From contig WOGZ01000059.1 in NCBI GenBank assembly GCA_009733775.1, positions 62,001 to 126,000 on the forward strand: DNA of 64,000 nucleotides. The letters are read 5' to 3'. Both the position numbers and the translations under genes were made by a program. This document shows, piece by piece, positions 11,490 to 21,605 of the stretch. How positions within the stretch are numbered: the stretch's first letter is position 1; each line of letters starts with the position of its first letter. Under the pieces are notes generated by a model. The model ran no database searches. It was given only the letters and a program-made list of their open reading frames with translations, and was not told the DNA's origin. The DNA comes from Alectoria sarmentosa (lineage: Eukaryota > Ascomycota > Lecanoromycetes > Lecanorales > Parmeliaceae).

Positions 11490-12777
11490 ATGTTGCTCTT
11501 TTTTGCTTTTTTATTAAGAATAAGCCTGGCTCAACGCCCGAGCAATGCATCGACATGCGACTACTATGCTCAGAGCCTTTACGGTGCGAGTAACAGTCAG
11601 ACTCAATATCAGCTCGTGCAACACATCGTTGCGCTCGCTTTTGGTGGGGCGCCATCGAGTGACACCAATATTTCATCCGATATCACAGGAATCCTTAATC
11701 CTGGCACCTTCCAAGATCTAAGCGTAGATCTTGCTCCCTGGTTCAATGGCATAATTGACTCTACCAATCTCAATAATCAGGCAGTGGGCATCAATTGGCT
11801 AGACGATGGAGGACTTGATCCCTTGCATAGCTACCTCAACGGTTCGACATCCAATGTCATATTGACAAATACGACCAATCAGTAGTATGCCGTGTCTTCC
11901 CCTTAGACCTATCTACGCTAACAACTATCCGCGCAGTCGTCTTTTTGCACATTTCTTCGAGGCCTTCAGTAATATATTCGGCTGCTCAGATCCTCCAGCC
12001 CAACCTCCCTCCAGCAGTGGCAGCAGTAGTTCCCTCAGTCTTGCATACGTCCACAAATACATGAACCTCAACTACACGGACCTCGGCCATTTCATCAATC
12101 AGCTGAGCATGGCTACTACGAATTACGGCTTCTCAGACCAAGACAGCCAGACACTAAACACCGATCTGAACGGCTTGTACAATGTCCGCTGTGCACCGCC
12201 TGTCACAGAACATTCAGCCCAAGGACCTCAACTACTCTCGTTGTGTCAAGCTGACACTTGTCCATTGGCTGTGCCTGATGCGGATTGTGCTGCTTATGTC
12301 AACCTTACAGCCAATGGCATTGTAGCCGGTGTCTCATCTTCGCAGGATTCTACGGCCACGGCCACGGCCACGCCCTTTATCCCTACAACAATCTCCTTCA
12401 CATCCGCTCCCGCATCCTCAACGAGCACAGAGCCAACATCCACAGCTACTCATTCATCCACGACCTCATCTAAAGCGACATTAAGCCCGGGCGCCATCGC
12501 AGGTATCGTTATCGGCGGAGCTGCGGTGCTTCTCGCTGCAGTCGTAGCACTTGTGTTCTTGCTCAGGAGGCGTAGACCGGTGCAACAGATGTCGTATCCT
12601 ACTACGTCCATGTCCCTTGCATCTCCGCCCGGAGAGCAGAAGTTTCCTTCGTTCACTTCTCAGATGCCTAGTCCGCCGCTGGACCAACGTTTCGCTTCCT
12701 TCACTTCACCGACGCTAATTCCGACTATAGCGGAGATGGACAGCACACATGAGGGGAATGGTGGAGGCTGGCGTTGA
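11490..12777 (+). CDS. Secreted / type I membrane protein of unknown function, fungal-specific
   Basis: Two exons, 11490-11881 and 11937-12777, joined by a 55-nt intron (gtagta...ccgcgcag) to give 410 residues. Residues 1-14 form a signal peptide (MLLFFAFLLRISLA) followed by a Cys-containing extracellular domain with N-glycosylation sites. Segments such as VGINWLDDGG and HFFEAFSNIFGC resemble a lineage-specific family of fungal secreted proteins with no known function. A Ser/Thr/Ala-rich stalk leads to one membrane helix (GAIAGIVIGGAAVLLAAVVA) with a basic stop-transfer LLRRRRP, the layout of fungal cell-surface sensors and Mid2/SKG6-like proteins. An ATG at 11424 would add 22 residues and bury the signal peptide, so 11490 is preferred. 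A wall-sensing role is only a guess from layout. Confidence 0.75.
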
Positions 12778-13090
12778 ACTAGTGCGGTTTGATGGAGGGG
12801 ATCTTTCTGCGTAGGATGCTTGCTTCGATAAGGTCATGAACATGGTTCCATTCTCCACACAGGTATCAGATCTGCTTGAGAGTACTGATGTTGAAGACTC
12901 CGAATGCTAGGTCTTTCCAAGGGTCGGAGTGTTGGAAGAAGTTAGGCAAATTCTTATTTAGTCATAGAAATCTTCAAGCAGTGTATGTATTGATTTGCCT
13001 GAATATCTAGAGGGTAATAGTCATATAATCCCTCGACAGCCGCTACCCACGCAAAAGTTAACTCTATGACGCTTTGATAGTACTGCGGAA

Positions 13091-13770
13091 TCAATGTTGG
13101 AGCTTGTCAGCGCTGAGCCAGTCAAGCCTGGATGATTGGTTCCATCTGGTCGAAAACTGATGTCGAAGCAGTCGATGAAGCATCCTTTGGCTATCTTGCG
13201 GTAGACCTTCAATGTTGGCTTCCCAATCCTTAGCCACCTGGCAGATAGAGTCAACCGACGAAGCACGGCAGGCCCTCCACAAAATATCCGCTATGCCAGG
13301 TATCGTCATCAACGCCTCAAAGAAATATGATAGCATCCATCCAGCAACATCAACATCCCCGCAGTAGATGGCCCAGGGCGCACCATAATCCAAGCCCCTA
13401 AGGAAAGCGGACTTGCACCTGAAGACCGATTTGAACGTCCTTGGTAGCTTCGTAGCGTGCGCGCTCGGCTTCTTCGGCGTCCATGCTCGCACGGCTCGAT
13501 TGACGGCGTCGCGCGGCATTTCTCTGTTGGAATACTGCAGCCGCCTTCGTCGTCATCTTTCGCTGTCGTCGAATCAGGCGTTCAGAGCTTTGATCCGTCG
13601 ATTCATATCTGATATGGTTCGATTCATCTCTGACATATTTTGATTCATATCCGACATCTGAGCGTTCAAGTCGTCAACTTTTCGTACCCAGGTGTTCGAG
13701 TTGATCTCAAGCGGCCGAGAACGAGAAAGCCTGCCAATCCCGCTCATCTTCGATTTCGTAGGTTTCGATC
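13091..13770 (-). pseudogene. Broken coiled-coil protein gene, unknown family
   Basis: On the minus strand, from an ATG near 13752, one frame encodes a coiled coil built from 7-residue units (MSDMNQN, MSEMNRT, ISDMNRR) and stops just after. Coding-like sequence continues in a second frame (AERARYEATKDVQIGL) and then in a third, which ends at 13091 with WLSADKLQH. The changes of frame cannot be bridged by introns of normal size: the best candidate between the last two frames is only 21 nt. This therefore looks like a gene inactivated by small indels. It could instead be a real multi-exon gene whose introns I misread, and no function can be given. Confidence 0.3.
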
Positions 13771-14597
13771 CCTTCGGTCTCTTACCCAGCGCTGTGTTGT
13801 CTCACCAGCCTTCTCCTCTCAGTTCGGGCTCAGCCATCACATAAAACCCTAGGATCAAGTCATAGGTAATTGACAAGCCCTTGCCCTTCCCCCCATTAAC
13901 TCAGAGTCTCAGACAAGGCCTTCAGGAGCCAAACCTACAAAGCGTGATACCGGGACGGTAGGATTCTCCCGTCCCATTGATTAAGTACGATGTACCGTAT
14001 AAGACGAGTTTGATACATCGTACCAAGTCATAGAAGGGTCCTGGAAGGCATTGGCGGTGTGGGTGGACTATGGGAGGAGTTGGCAGTGCTGTACCTCTCG
14101 ACAGCGCCGAGGACCAGGGTCGCATGCGCCGTGACCTATGAAAAAAGGAAGCAATATCCGATGTTCCGCTTTTGATGGCACTGTTTTGATTTGACGTTGG
14201 TGAGGAGATCATGTGTTGCTAAGCTTGCGGACTTTGTTTCTTCGACGGTCGGAGATGCAAGGGTCTCTGCATGCTTTCTTCGTCTGAGATTGAATGGATG
14301 ATCAATGAGACCCTATTTGGAATACCAAGGCACCGGCTTTCCTCCTTGACTTGAATTTGGGGCAACTCAACAGACATCTACCCATTGCCATCAGAGAAGA
14401 TGTCTTTAAAAGCCGAGAGGACTCCGCCCGCTTAGGTAGCTGCTTTAAACCTCCAAAAAGCTTGACCAGAATGACCGTTGAGAAGTTTGAGGTTGAGCCA
14501 TCCTTATGCACTATAGACAAAACTGGATAGATGGACTCTACCCTCCCCTTTGCGCCTCCATCGTAAGCAAAGACTGATCAATTGACATGTTCACAAT

Positions 14598-14626
14598 TGG
14601 CACTTGGCACTTGGCACTTGGCACTG
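14598..14626. repeat. Short tandem repeat (cttggca)n
   Basis: Three to four perfect copies of a 7-bp unit stand side by side, about 265 bp upstream of the small conserved gene at 14889. This is a minisatellite seed with no evident function. Confidence 0.7.
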
Positions 14627-14888
14627 TGGCAGTTGCCATGTTTCATTTCGCCTCCAGAGGGCCGAGGCTTCCCCGGGATACGCGGCTAGCCGGCGGAAGC
14701 TTAATGATGTACAGGGGTATCGAAAGTCAAGGGTCCTTCTTCGTGACGTAGAGTATGAATTGGTACAAAGACTTTTACTTTCTTCAACAAGCCTTGATTA
14801 AACCGCCTGTAAACGCTGCAGAGTTCGTTGAAAACTGCAGCATAAATTCCATCTCCACTTACCTTACCCATCTTCCAAAACAGAGACC

Positions 14889-15432
14889 ATGGCAACAATC
14901 ATTCGCCGACATCCTCGAAAGCTCGTCGCCGGTTTAATCCTCGTTGGTATGCTCAGAATTCTCCGCTATCTAAACAATTCAGTTCTCACACTTCATGGCT
15001 ATAGGTGCTGGATACGGCATCGCCGAGGACATACTTCCCAATCCTTTCCGCACTACCGGGGTAGAAAACATCGAGAAGCGCTATTCGTCCGGCGGCGGCT
15101 CGAAGAATCATTTGCCGGGCGCAGCTACGATGAGAGGGGATCAGGATTCGGTAGTGGGGAATACGGAGACGGCAAAGGGGATTGGAAGCCCGCATCATGA
15201 GGCACATATACAGGGGCAGAAACCAGATGTGAGTGCGCGTCGTATTTTTTGAGCGTTGGGAAGCTCTTAGGCAGACGAGTAGCTAGGCAGACGAGTAGCT
15301 TTGGGACTCTTCTAGTTTTAGCAGTGCGCAGGCTTTTGCTACATGTGCTAATTATCTATTCGTGGCCAATAGCCCAGTGGATTCGACAAGACATGGAACA
15401 GAGCCCAGTACAATTCTGATAAGGGGAAGTAG
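14889..15432 (+). CDS. Small conserved fungal membrane protein, unknown function
   Basis: A 113-residue protein encoded by three exons: 14889-14946, 15005-15228 and 15373-15432. Introns are 58 nt (gtatgc...gctatag, with branch-like tctaaac) and 144 nt (gtgagt...gccaatag, with tgctaat). The joined protein begins MATIIRRHPRKLVAGLILVG, a basic start followed by a short hydrophobic anchor. It continues with GIAEDILPNPFRTTGVENIE and a Gly/Ser-rich middle (GGGSKNHLPGAATMRGD), and ends FDKTWNRAQYNSDKGK. The clean last exon, in frame at both splice sites and ending in a stop, strongly supports the model. It resembles a short uncharacterised protein seen in many filamentous fungi, perhaps mitochondrial given the basic, hydrophobic N-terminus. 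It lies only about 140 bp from the edge of the transposon block. Confidence 0.8.
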
Positions 15433-15572
15433 GATATCATCCGCGCACTGGCCGGTTCACGACGCATGATTAGGGCGCATTCGGTCTGCAATGGGTTTTT
15501 CAATTTCTGGCATACGGGAAGGAAACACTGGGCATAGGAGCTCCAGATCGGATCAAAAATAGCATAGGTTAT

Positions 15573-15794
15573 TGTTGGAATCAGCCAATCGGAAACCTGC
15601 ATATGATCCATTATCCAGTATTAACAGTATGTTAAGAACAGTGTGTTAGCATTACTTCAAGTGGCAATATATTAGCGTGTATTTGTCACAGACGTCATAT
15701 AGCATGAATAGCTTACACTCCTACATAGTAAAACAATAAATTAAATCTATTATTTACATATGAGATTATTATTGAATAATCTTATTCTTTAACA
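15573..15794 (+). repeat. 5' LTR of the outer Copia element
   Basis: A 222-bp direct repeat of 40518-40739, starting TGTTGGAATCAGCC. Differences from the right copy are almost all C/T or G/A. The outer 45 bp keep C and G, while the inner part (from about 15720) is AT-shifted. Confidence 0.9.
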
Positions 15795-16339
15795 AATTAT
15801 AAGCTCGAATTTTCACATTCGTGATTTTTATATTTTTATCTTTAATTAAAAATAAACATTTATCATAATCGTTATATAAAATAATTATTATATATTTATT
15901 TATTATAAATATTATTGAATTGATAAAAATATGAAATTTTTATAAGTTTAAAAAATAAGAAAATTATTAATAATAATTTAAGAAGATGAAAAGTGCTTTA
16001 AAATATAATAAATTATAAAACGTTATTAATAAAGAAATAATTATGTTTTTAAATAACTTATTTGAGAAAACAATTAAATAAAAATAATTAAACGATAAAA
16101 TAATTCACATAAAAATAATAAACGAATTTATCGAATAAAAAATATTAATTTATTAAAAGACTATCGCTATTTAATAGGATTTTAATAATTAAATTAACGA
16201 ATTCATTTGTTCGATATGTGACGACAAATTAATCGAATTAATAAAAAACGATAATGTATTTATAAATAAATGAATCAAATTGCAAACGAATTATATGAAT
16301 TTTGAATTTGTATTTCGCTTCATCAAGTTATAGAAATTA

Positions 16340-16967
16340 TGAAACATTATTTTATTTAATAATAAAAATTCAATGAAGAATTATATCGTTAATTTACGCA
16401 TAAAATCGAAGAAGTTTAAACGTATAAAAGTTTTAATTAAGGGTTAAATATTTATATTCGTGTTATTGAATAACTTGAATAATAAATATAAGAATTTCGT
16501 ATATCGTATATTCACGCAATTAAACGATATTTTAAATTTTAATAAATTCGTCACACTTTTTTATAAAGAAAATCGACTTTTTAAAAGAAATATTAAAGAA
16601 ATAATTATAATCGCAATTATAAAAAGATATTATAAAGAATAAAAGAATAAAAAGATTTTTAAAGAGAATATCAATTTAAAATAAAATAAACGAATTAAAT
16701 GAGAACGTAATGATAATAGCAATAACATTAATGATCGTATTTCGAAAAATTCAAATAACTTAAATTATAAGGGCGACGGCGACTCATTTAAGTGTTTAAA
16801 GTGTATTTTATTAACGAATAATAATAAGAAAAAGCATTAATTATTCAATTATTAAACATTATATAATAAAAAAATGCTTAAAAAGTATCGAAATAATAAC
16901 AATTCGAATTTTAAATCAAAGACGAATATAATAAATATTAATCGATCGAACGATTTTGTGAATTAAA
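16340..16967 (+). pseudogene. Copia gag relic
   Basis: RIP-ruined plus-strand coding sequence. The stretch at 16460-16642 (LNNLNNKYKNFVYRIFTQLN and onward) resembles the gag region of fungal Copia elements. A possible degenerate zinc-knuckle pair KCLKC follows near 16790. It is cut at 16972 by insertion of the gag-only LTR element. Family inference is moderate because of heavy mutation. Confidence 0.45.
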
Positions 16968-16972
16968 ATAAC

Positions 16973-17162
16973 TGTTAGAGAATGAATATAAAATCAAAAT
17001 GATGTATGTGAGTTCGATATAAATAAAATTCTATTTATGAAGATTTATATAAAATAAAAAATATGTATAAGTATATAAGCAAGTGCCAAGACACGCTAGG
17101 CTCGATCGGGCCTCGCATGATAAGTAAAAAGATAAAAAGATAAAAAGAATAAAATTATAACA
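16973..17162 (-). repeat. LTR copy 1 of the gag-only element (RIP-mutated)
   Basis: Aligns over its length with 19280-19461. It is strongly AT-shifted but keeps the core gccaagacacgctaggc. It is slightly longer because of an expanded A-rich motif near its end. Confidence 0.8.
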
Positions 17163-17668
17163 TTACCCTCTTTTTCAAATCGCTATGTTCGCATAATTAA
17201 TGTAACTGAGAAAACGAAGACGTGAATTAAAGAATAACCTTATATCTCCGCATTTCTCTCCTGCAAAATGAAGTGCAATAAAAAAATCGAAAAATTATAA
17301 ACTTTTTAATGTATAAGATATCAAATTCTCGAGACCTTTACCGACCGCAACTTAGAATCGAATCTTATGAAAATTGACCTCGAACGTAATCAACAAATAT
17401 GTGAACAAAGGGAATCAAATAAAGAATGATTTTGATAAAAGGGTGTTGAGTGATAATATCATTTGATGTTTCTTTCGAAATAAAAATTTATTATGCACAT
17501 TCTTTGAAAATTCGAATGAACCTAAATCGTTCAAAAACGCAAAGTTCGATGTTTTACCGGATCGAGTGCTGGTTGAAATGCGCTAATCGAATGTAAGTTT
17601 GCGCTATGAAACTGCTTGAAGATGATAAAGATAATAAACCTATCGCAGGCATAACGCAGGCCTCTGTG

Positions 17669-18880
17669 TCAATCCTTTTCAACAGTCTTCTCCCTGATCT
17701 TTCTGCCTTTGCATAAGACATTTTCATTCATAACTATGTGACTTATCTTCTGATAGCGAAAGCATTTGCCTTGCTGACGTAAATGTTCGAGGAATTCTTT
17801 TAAATATACATTTGTTTCATGATAATCTCTTAATTCATTCTTAATTAACGTCTTACTTATTTTACTTAAACGTGATTTATTCGTATTATACTTATTATAT
17901 TCTTGATGAAAATCGTATTGCTGATTATATTCGTATTCATATTGCCGGTCTATAAAGCGCAAATTAATATCGCATTATCACAATTATTTAACGTAATCCT
18001 TGAAGGCCTTAGGCTTTTGACTCATGATATATTATCGAAAATAACGTATAATGATACGTGTAAGATGACATATCTTCTATTATTCGAACAATTACAGAAA
18101 TGCAATAGTTGCCGTGTACTTGACTAGAAATTCATCAAACGTCTGTTTTTTTTTCATATTAAAATCCGAATCATAAAGTCTCGCATCGGATATTTTATAC
18201 GAATTAAATTCGTTATACATATTGTCAAGGTCTTCAAGCATTTCTTGAACGGTGACGTAAGAGTTTGTGATATTGTTCAAACATCGTATCTTAATGATAT
18301 CGAATGCAATAAACTTGCAGTGATCTCGTATATAATCGATACGATTCTGTTCAGTAGGAAAAAGCATTGCGCTTGCTCTGAATTTGACCTATAAATGTAA
18401 TTGCCAGGTTTTTCACCCGGAGGCATCTTCATGAAACTCAGATACGTCAGAATAATACTTGTTGGTTCCTTGAGAAACAAACGCAAATCTCGGATCTATC
18501 AAGCCTGATTTCGTGTTAAAAACTGAAGAAACAGGCGTAAATCTCGAATTTGCCAGGCTTTCACCTAATCTTATAACGAATGCTGAAGAAGCAAACGCAA
18601 ATCTCGGTTCTGTTAAACCTTCCATACCTGATTTCGTGTCAAATGTTGAAAAGACAGACGCAAATCCTTGCCCTGCGCTGTTAATATTAAACGCTGAAGA
18701 GACAAGCGCAAATCCCTATCTTCTCAGGCCTCTCAGATCGTTCTTGGTGTGTCGTAACAGAGACTTTACTTTCTTCCTTACTGATTCCTTGTTTTCATCA
18801 TCGGAATCATACATTTCTTCTTTCTTTTCTTCTTTCGGTTGTAATCGAGCCATCTGATCGAACAATTCTTTTGCCGTGAA
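17669..18880 (-). pseudogene. Gag relic of the gag-only element
   Basis: On the minus strand, 18367-18092 encodes a retrotransposon gag-like segment (LFPTEQNRIDYIRDHCKFIA, then EMLEDLDNMYNEF and FDEFLVKYTATIAFL). Downstream, 17962-17669 has a degenerate zinc knuckle (KCFRYQKISH, with Tyr where Cys is expected). Frame breaks and RIP changes leave it non-functional. Upstream it runs through a repeat-rich N-terminal part (18420-18740). Confidence 0.6.
18513..18735. repeat. Imperfect tandem repeats in the gag leader
   Basis: Four copies of a unit of about 50-63 bp built around gctgaagaaacaaacgcaaa start near 18520, 18580, 18642 and 18690. Their composition is much less AT-rich than the surroundings. 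Confidence 0.65.
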
Positions 18881-19279
18881 ACGATATTGATCTCGTAGCT
18901 GTCGTAATCGATAAGATATGTGAACCTCCTATCGCAGCTAAGTCTGAAATCGCTAAATGATGGATTTCATCTCCCGATTTTCCTGAGCGATTGCCATATG
19001 ATCTTCCTGAGAACAAATGTGTTGTTCAATGTTTTCCGACTCCGCATCCTCCGCATCTGAATCGATATAATAATCCTCTTACTTCGTATGATGGCTATCT
19101 ATAAATTTCGCCATCGTATTTGTCTCGGTGTCTTGTTTAATGTCTTGCTTGATGTCTTACTTGCTTAATGTCTTGCTTACTTTCTCTGCTTAATGTTTTG
19201 CTTGCTTTCTTGCTTAAGACGTCTGAAAGGCTTCCTGACGACTAGACGTCGTCGCAATCAAAAACGATAAATAAAATTA

Positions 19280-19461
19280 TGTTAGGGAACGGACGTAGGA
19301 TCAGAATGATGTATGTGGGTCCGATATGAATAGAATTCTATCTATGAAGATCTATGTAGGATGGGAAGCATGCATGAGTATGCAGGCAAGTGCCAAGACA
19401 CGCTAGGCCCGATCGGGCCCCGCATGGTAGGTAGGAAGGTAGGAAGGGTGAAACCATGACA
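19280..19461 (-). repeat. LTR copy 2 of the gag-only element (nearly RIP-free)
   Basis: A 182-bp copy with GC content near that of genes and an intact palindromic core cccgatcggg. It contrasts with its RIP-mutated partner at 16973-17162. Confidence 0.8.
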
Positions 19462-19465
19462 CTTA

Positions 19466-19625
19466 TGTCAGGGAATCGAAAATGATGCTGAATGCTTGTA
19501 TTCCGGTATGCACCGAATAATAGCTATGAAGAGATTTACATGCTGTGAAGCCGAATATGTAGGCAATGCCAAGGCGCTAGGCCCAATCGGGCCGCGTACT
19601 GGAAAGGCAGAATGAAACCATGACA
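19466..19625. repeat. Third, related LTR
   Basis: A 160-bp TGTCAGGG...CCATGACA segment that shares only the core (aaggcgctaggcccaatcgg) and the last bases with the neighbouring LTR pair. It is followed by ataac, which matches the five bases before LTR copy 1. Confidence 0.6.
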
Positions 19626-19630
19626 ATAAC

Positions 19631-20849
19631 ACACATATTTTAATAATAATGTATACGATATGCGACGACGAGATAAAGAAAGACGATAAATATTGAAATT
19701 TCTCAATTCACATTATAACACCTAAATTAAATAATAATGTAACGTATAAAAAGCATAAAATTCAAACTTTTAATCAATTTTTAATATAAATAAACATTCA
19801 TTATAAGTTATATAAAAGAATAAAAAATGCGATAGTAATTTAATTTAATATCAATTTTATAAAAGATAATAAAATAAGTCGAAAAATTGATTATAATCTT
19901 GATTTTTTATTTTATTCTCTATTTTATAAGTATTCAACATATTTAATAAATATAAACGATTAATTTATCAAAACACATAATTGAATAATCGATTTAAATT
20001 ATATAAATCACATATTTTTTAACAAAAACGAATTTATAAAATATTAATTATATCGTGTCGACGTTATAATCGCAAATGAAATTATCTTATAAATTAAAAG
20101 TCGTAACATAATTAATATAAAATAATTATTATTAAATGAATTCAATAACATCGTGAGCGTTTAAAACGTTTTATATGTTTCGAATCTCACATATAAATTC
20201 TTTTTTATCAATCAAACGATCCGAAAAGAATTCGATATCACGTTTTTCGATGATAATTGTTATATTCTTAAAAATAATAAACACATAAAAAGTGTTTTCA
20301 AGATAAATAACATTTATTTACTTAACGTTTTATAATTATTCGTTCGAATTATTATGTTTATTCAACAAAATATAAAAACATTAACGATTAATTTTATATT
20401 TAATAAAAAAATCGTCGAATTATGATATCGACGAATAAGTTATTTGAACGAAACGAATTTAAAAAAAACTTATTAATATGAGTAAAGGCATTATATTAAT
20501 ATAAAAATTATATATATAATCGATATATGAGGTTTATTTCAAAGCGAAATTATTATAAAAAGTATTAAAAAGATTTCAACACGAGATACTCGAAAAGCTC
20601 GATAAAATTTATATAAATTTAAAAAATTCGTTTAACGTATTATTCATCGATGAGATCAAATATTATATACTTTTTATTAATTAAGTTATTTTTTAAATTT
20701 GATATTTTACGTTTTAATATAAAAACGAAATTTATAAACTATTTCGTGATTAAAAGATTTAAATAAAATATCAATTTAATTATAAAATTAAAATCGTTCG
20801 TTTCGATAATGATATTAAATTTATAAATGAATAATTTAAAGTGTGAAAA
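19631..20849 (+). pseudogene. Outer Copia pol relic, protease to integrase part
   Basis: AT-rich plus-strand sequence with stops in all frames. Near 20808-20840 it reads IVRFDNDIKFINE, a RIP-worn version of the Copia integrase motif around the second catalytic Asp (SDNGGEF). The reading stops at 20849, where a second Copia element is inserted, and resumes at about 37870. Confidence 0.5.
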
Positions 20850-20980
20850 TATGATATAAAACACTTAATTAATTGAAATAGTCGCAATAAAGCATTTAAA
20901 TACAAAATGTGTTAAGTTTCGACAAATCTTTTTTATCTCGATAAATCTTTCATATTTTAAATAATTAACACATTTTAACA
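20850..20980 (-). repeat. Terminal repeat of the second Copia element, left copy
   Basis: Direct repeat of 37753-37864. It is 19 bp longer because of an internal duplication of a aatcttt-type motif. Other differences are mostly transitions. Confidence 0.65.
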
Positions 20981-21458
20981 CTTTTATATAATCGCATTGC
21001 AACTCGAAAATCAAAGTGTTTAAATCACTCTCTTCATTTTTCTTATTCGAAATATTATATAACTTAAACGCCGAATAGAAAGAGTGAAAGTCGAAAAAGT
21101 CGAAAAAATTCGAAAAAGTAATCGAAAACGTCTCATAATAACCCAGATATCAAATATAAGATTTAAAACTCGCGATATTCAAAACTGGATAGAAATAGTG
21201 AAAAAATTCGAAATCGAATTTTTTTTTTTTTTTTTTTTTTGAAACGATTATATTCTTTTGAACATATTCGTCACGATATTATATAGAAAAAATTTCACTT
21301 TTTAACGAAAAATCGTTTTCTAACAAATTTATTTTCAGTTCATTTAATGCACATCAAAAATCGAGCGATATATAATCGATAAATATATATGAGAGTTTAT
21401 TTTCCGATTAAACGAAATATTTCGAACTTTATATATATATGTATATATACGATCGACT

Positions 21459-21600
21459 TGTCACGGTACGCTAGGCCTACTACCAAGGCTTTCACTAGCG
21501 TGGCTTGGCATCGCACATATCTGCCTTGCAGACACATAGATTCTTCATTACACATTACACACACACCATGAATATATAATCCAGGTCTTATTCCTTAACA
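21459..21600. mobile_element. Solo LTR (142 bp) of the miniature LTR family at 32546
   Basis: A single TGTCACGG...CCTTAACA segment flanked by a perfect 5-bp duplication cgact (21454-21458 and 21601-21605). It is about 85% alike to the two LTRs of the element at 32546-33580. It probably arose by recombination between the LTRs of a full element. It is less RIP-mutated than the other copies. Confidence 0.85.
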
Positions 21601-21605
21601 CGACT

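Larger units (their letters stand above)
12778..14888. other. Gene-poor region with one degenerate coding locus
   Basis: Apart from the broken coiled-coil locus at 13091-13770, no gene is recognised. A short tandem array of the 7-mer cttggca lies near 14600-14626, upstream of the small gene at 14889. Other open frames, such as 13922-14212 on the minus strand, have no support. Confidence 0.4.
16973..19625 (-). mobile_element. Gag-only LTR retrotransposon (TR-GAG-like), with three LTR copies
   Basis: A 2.65-kb insertion flanked by ataac (16968-16972 and 19626-19630). LTR copy 1 is 16973-17162 and copy 2 is 19280-19461, a clear pair starting TGTTAG and ending (c)atgaca or its RIP form. A third, diverged LTR (19466-19625, TGTCAGGG...CCATGACA) abuts copy 2 after four bases. 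The 2.1-kb interior encodes only a gag relic on the minus strand. No protease, reverse transcriptase or integrase is visible, so it would depend on proteins supplied by another element. Confidence 0.7.

Noticed and set aside
13922..14212. 96-codon minus-strand frame
   Set aside because: No homology recognised and no splice-compatible extension.
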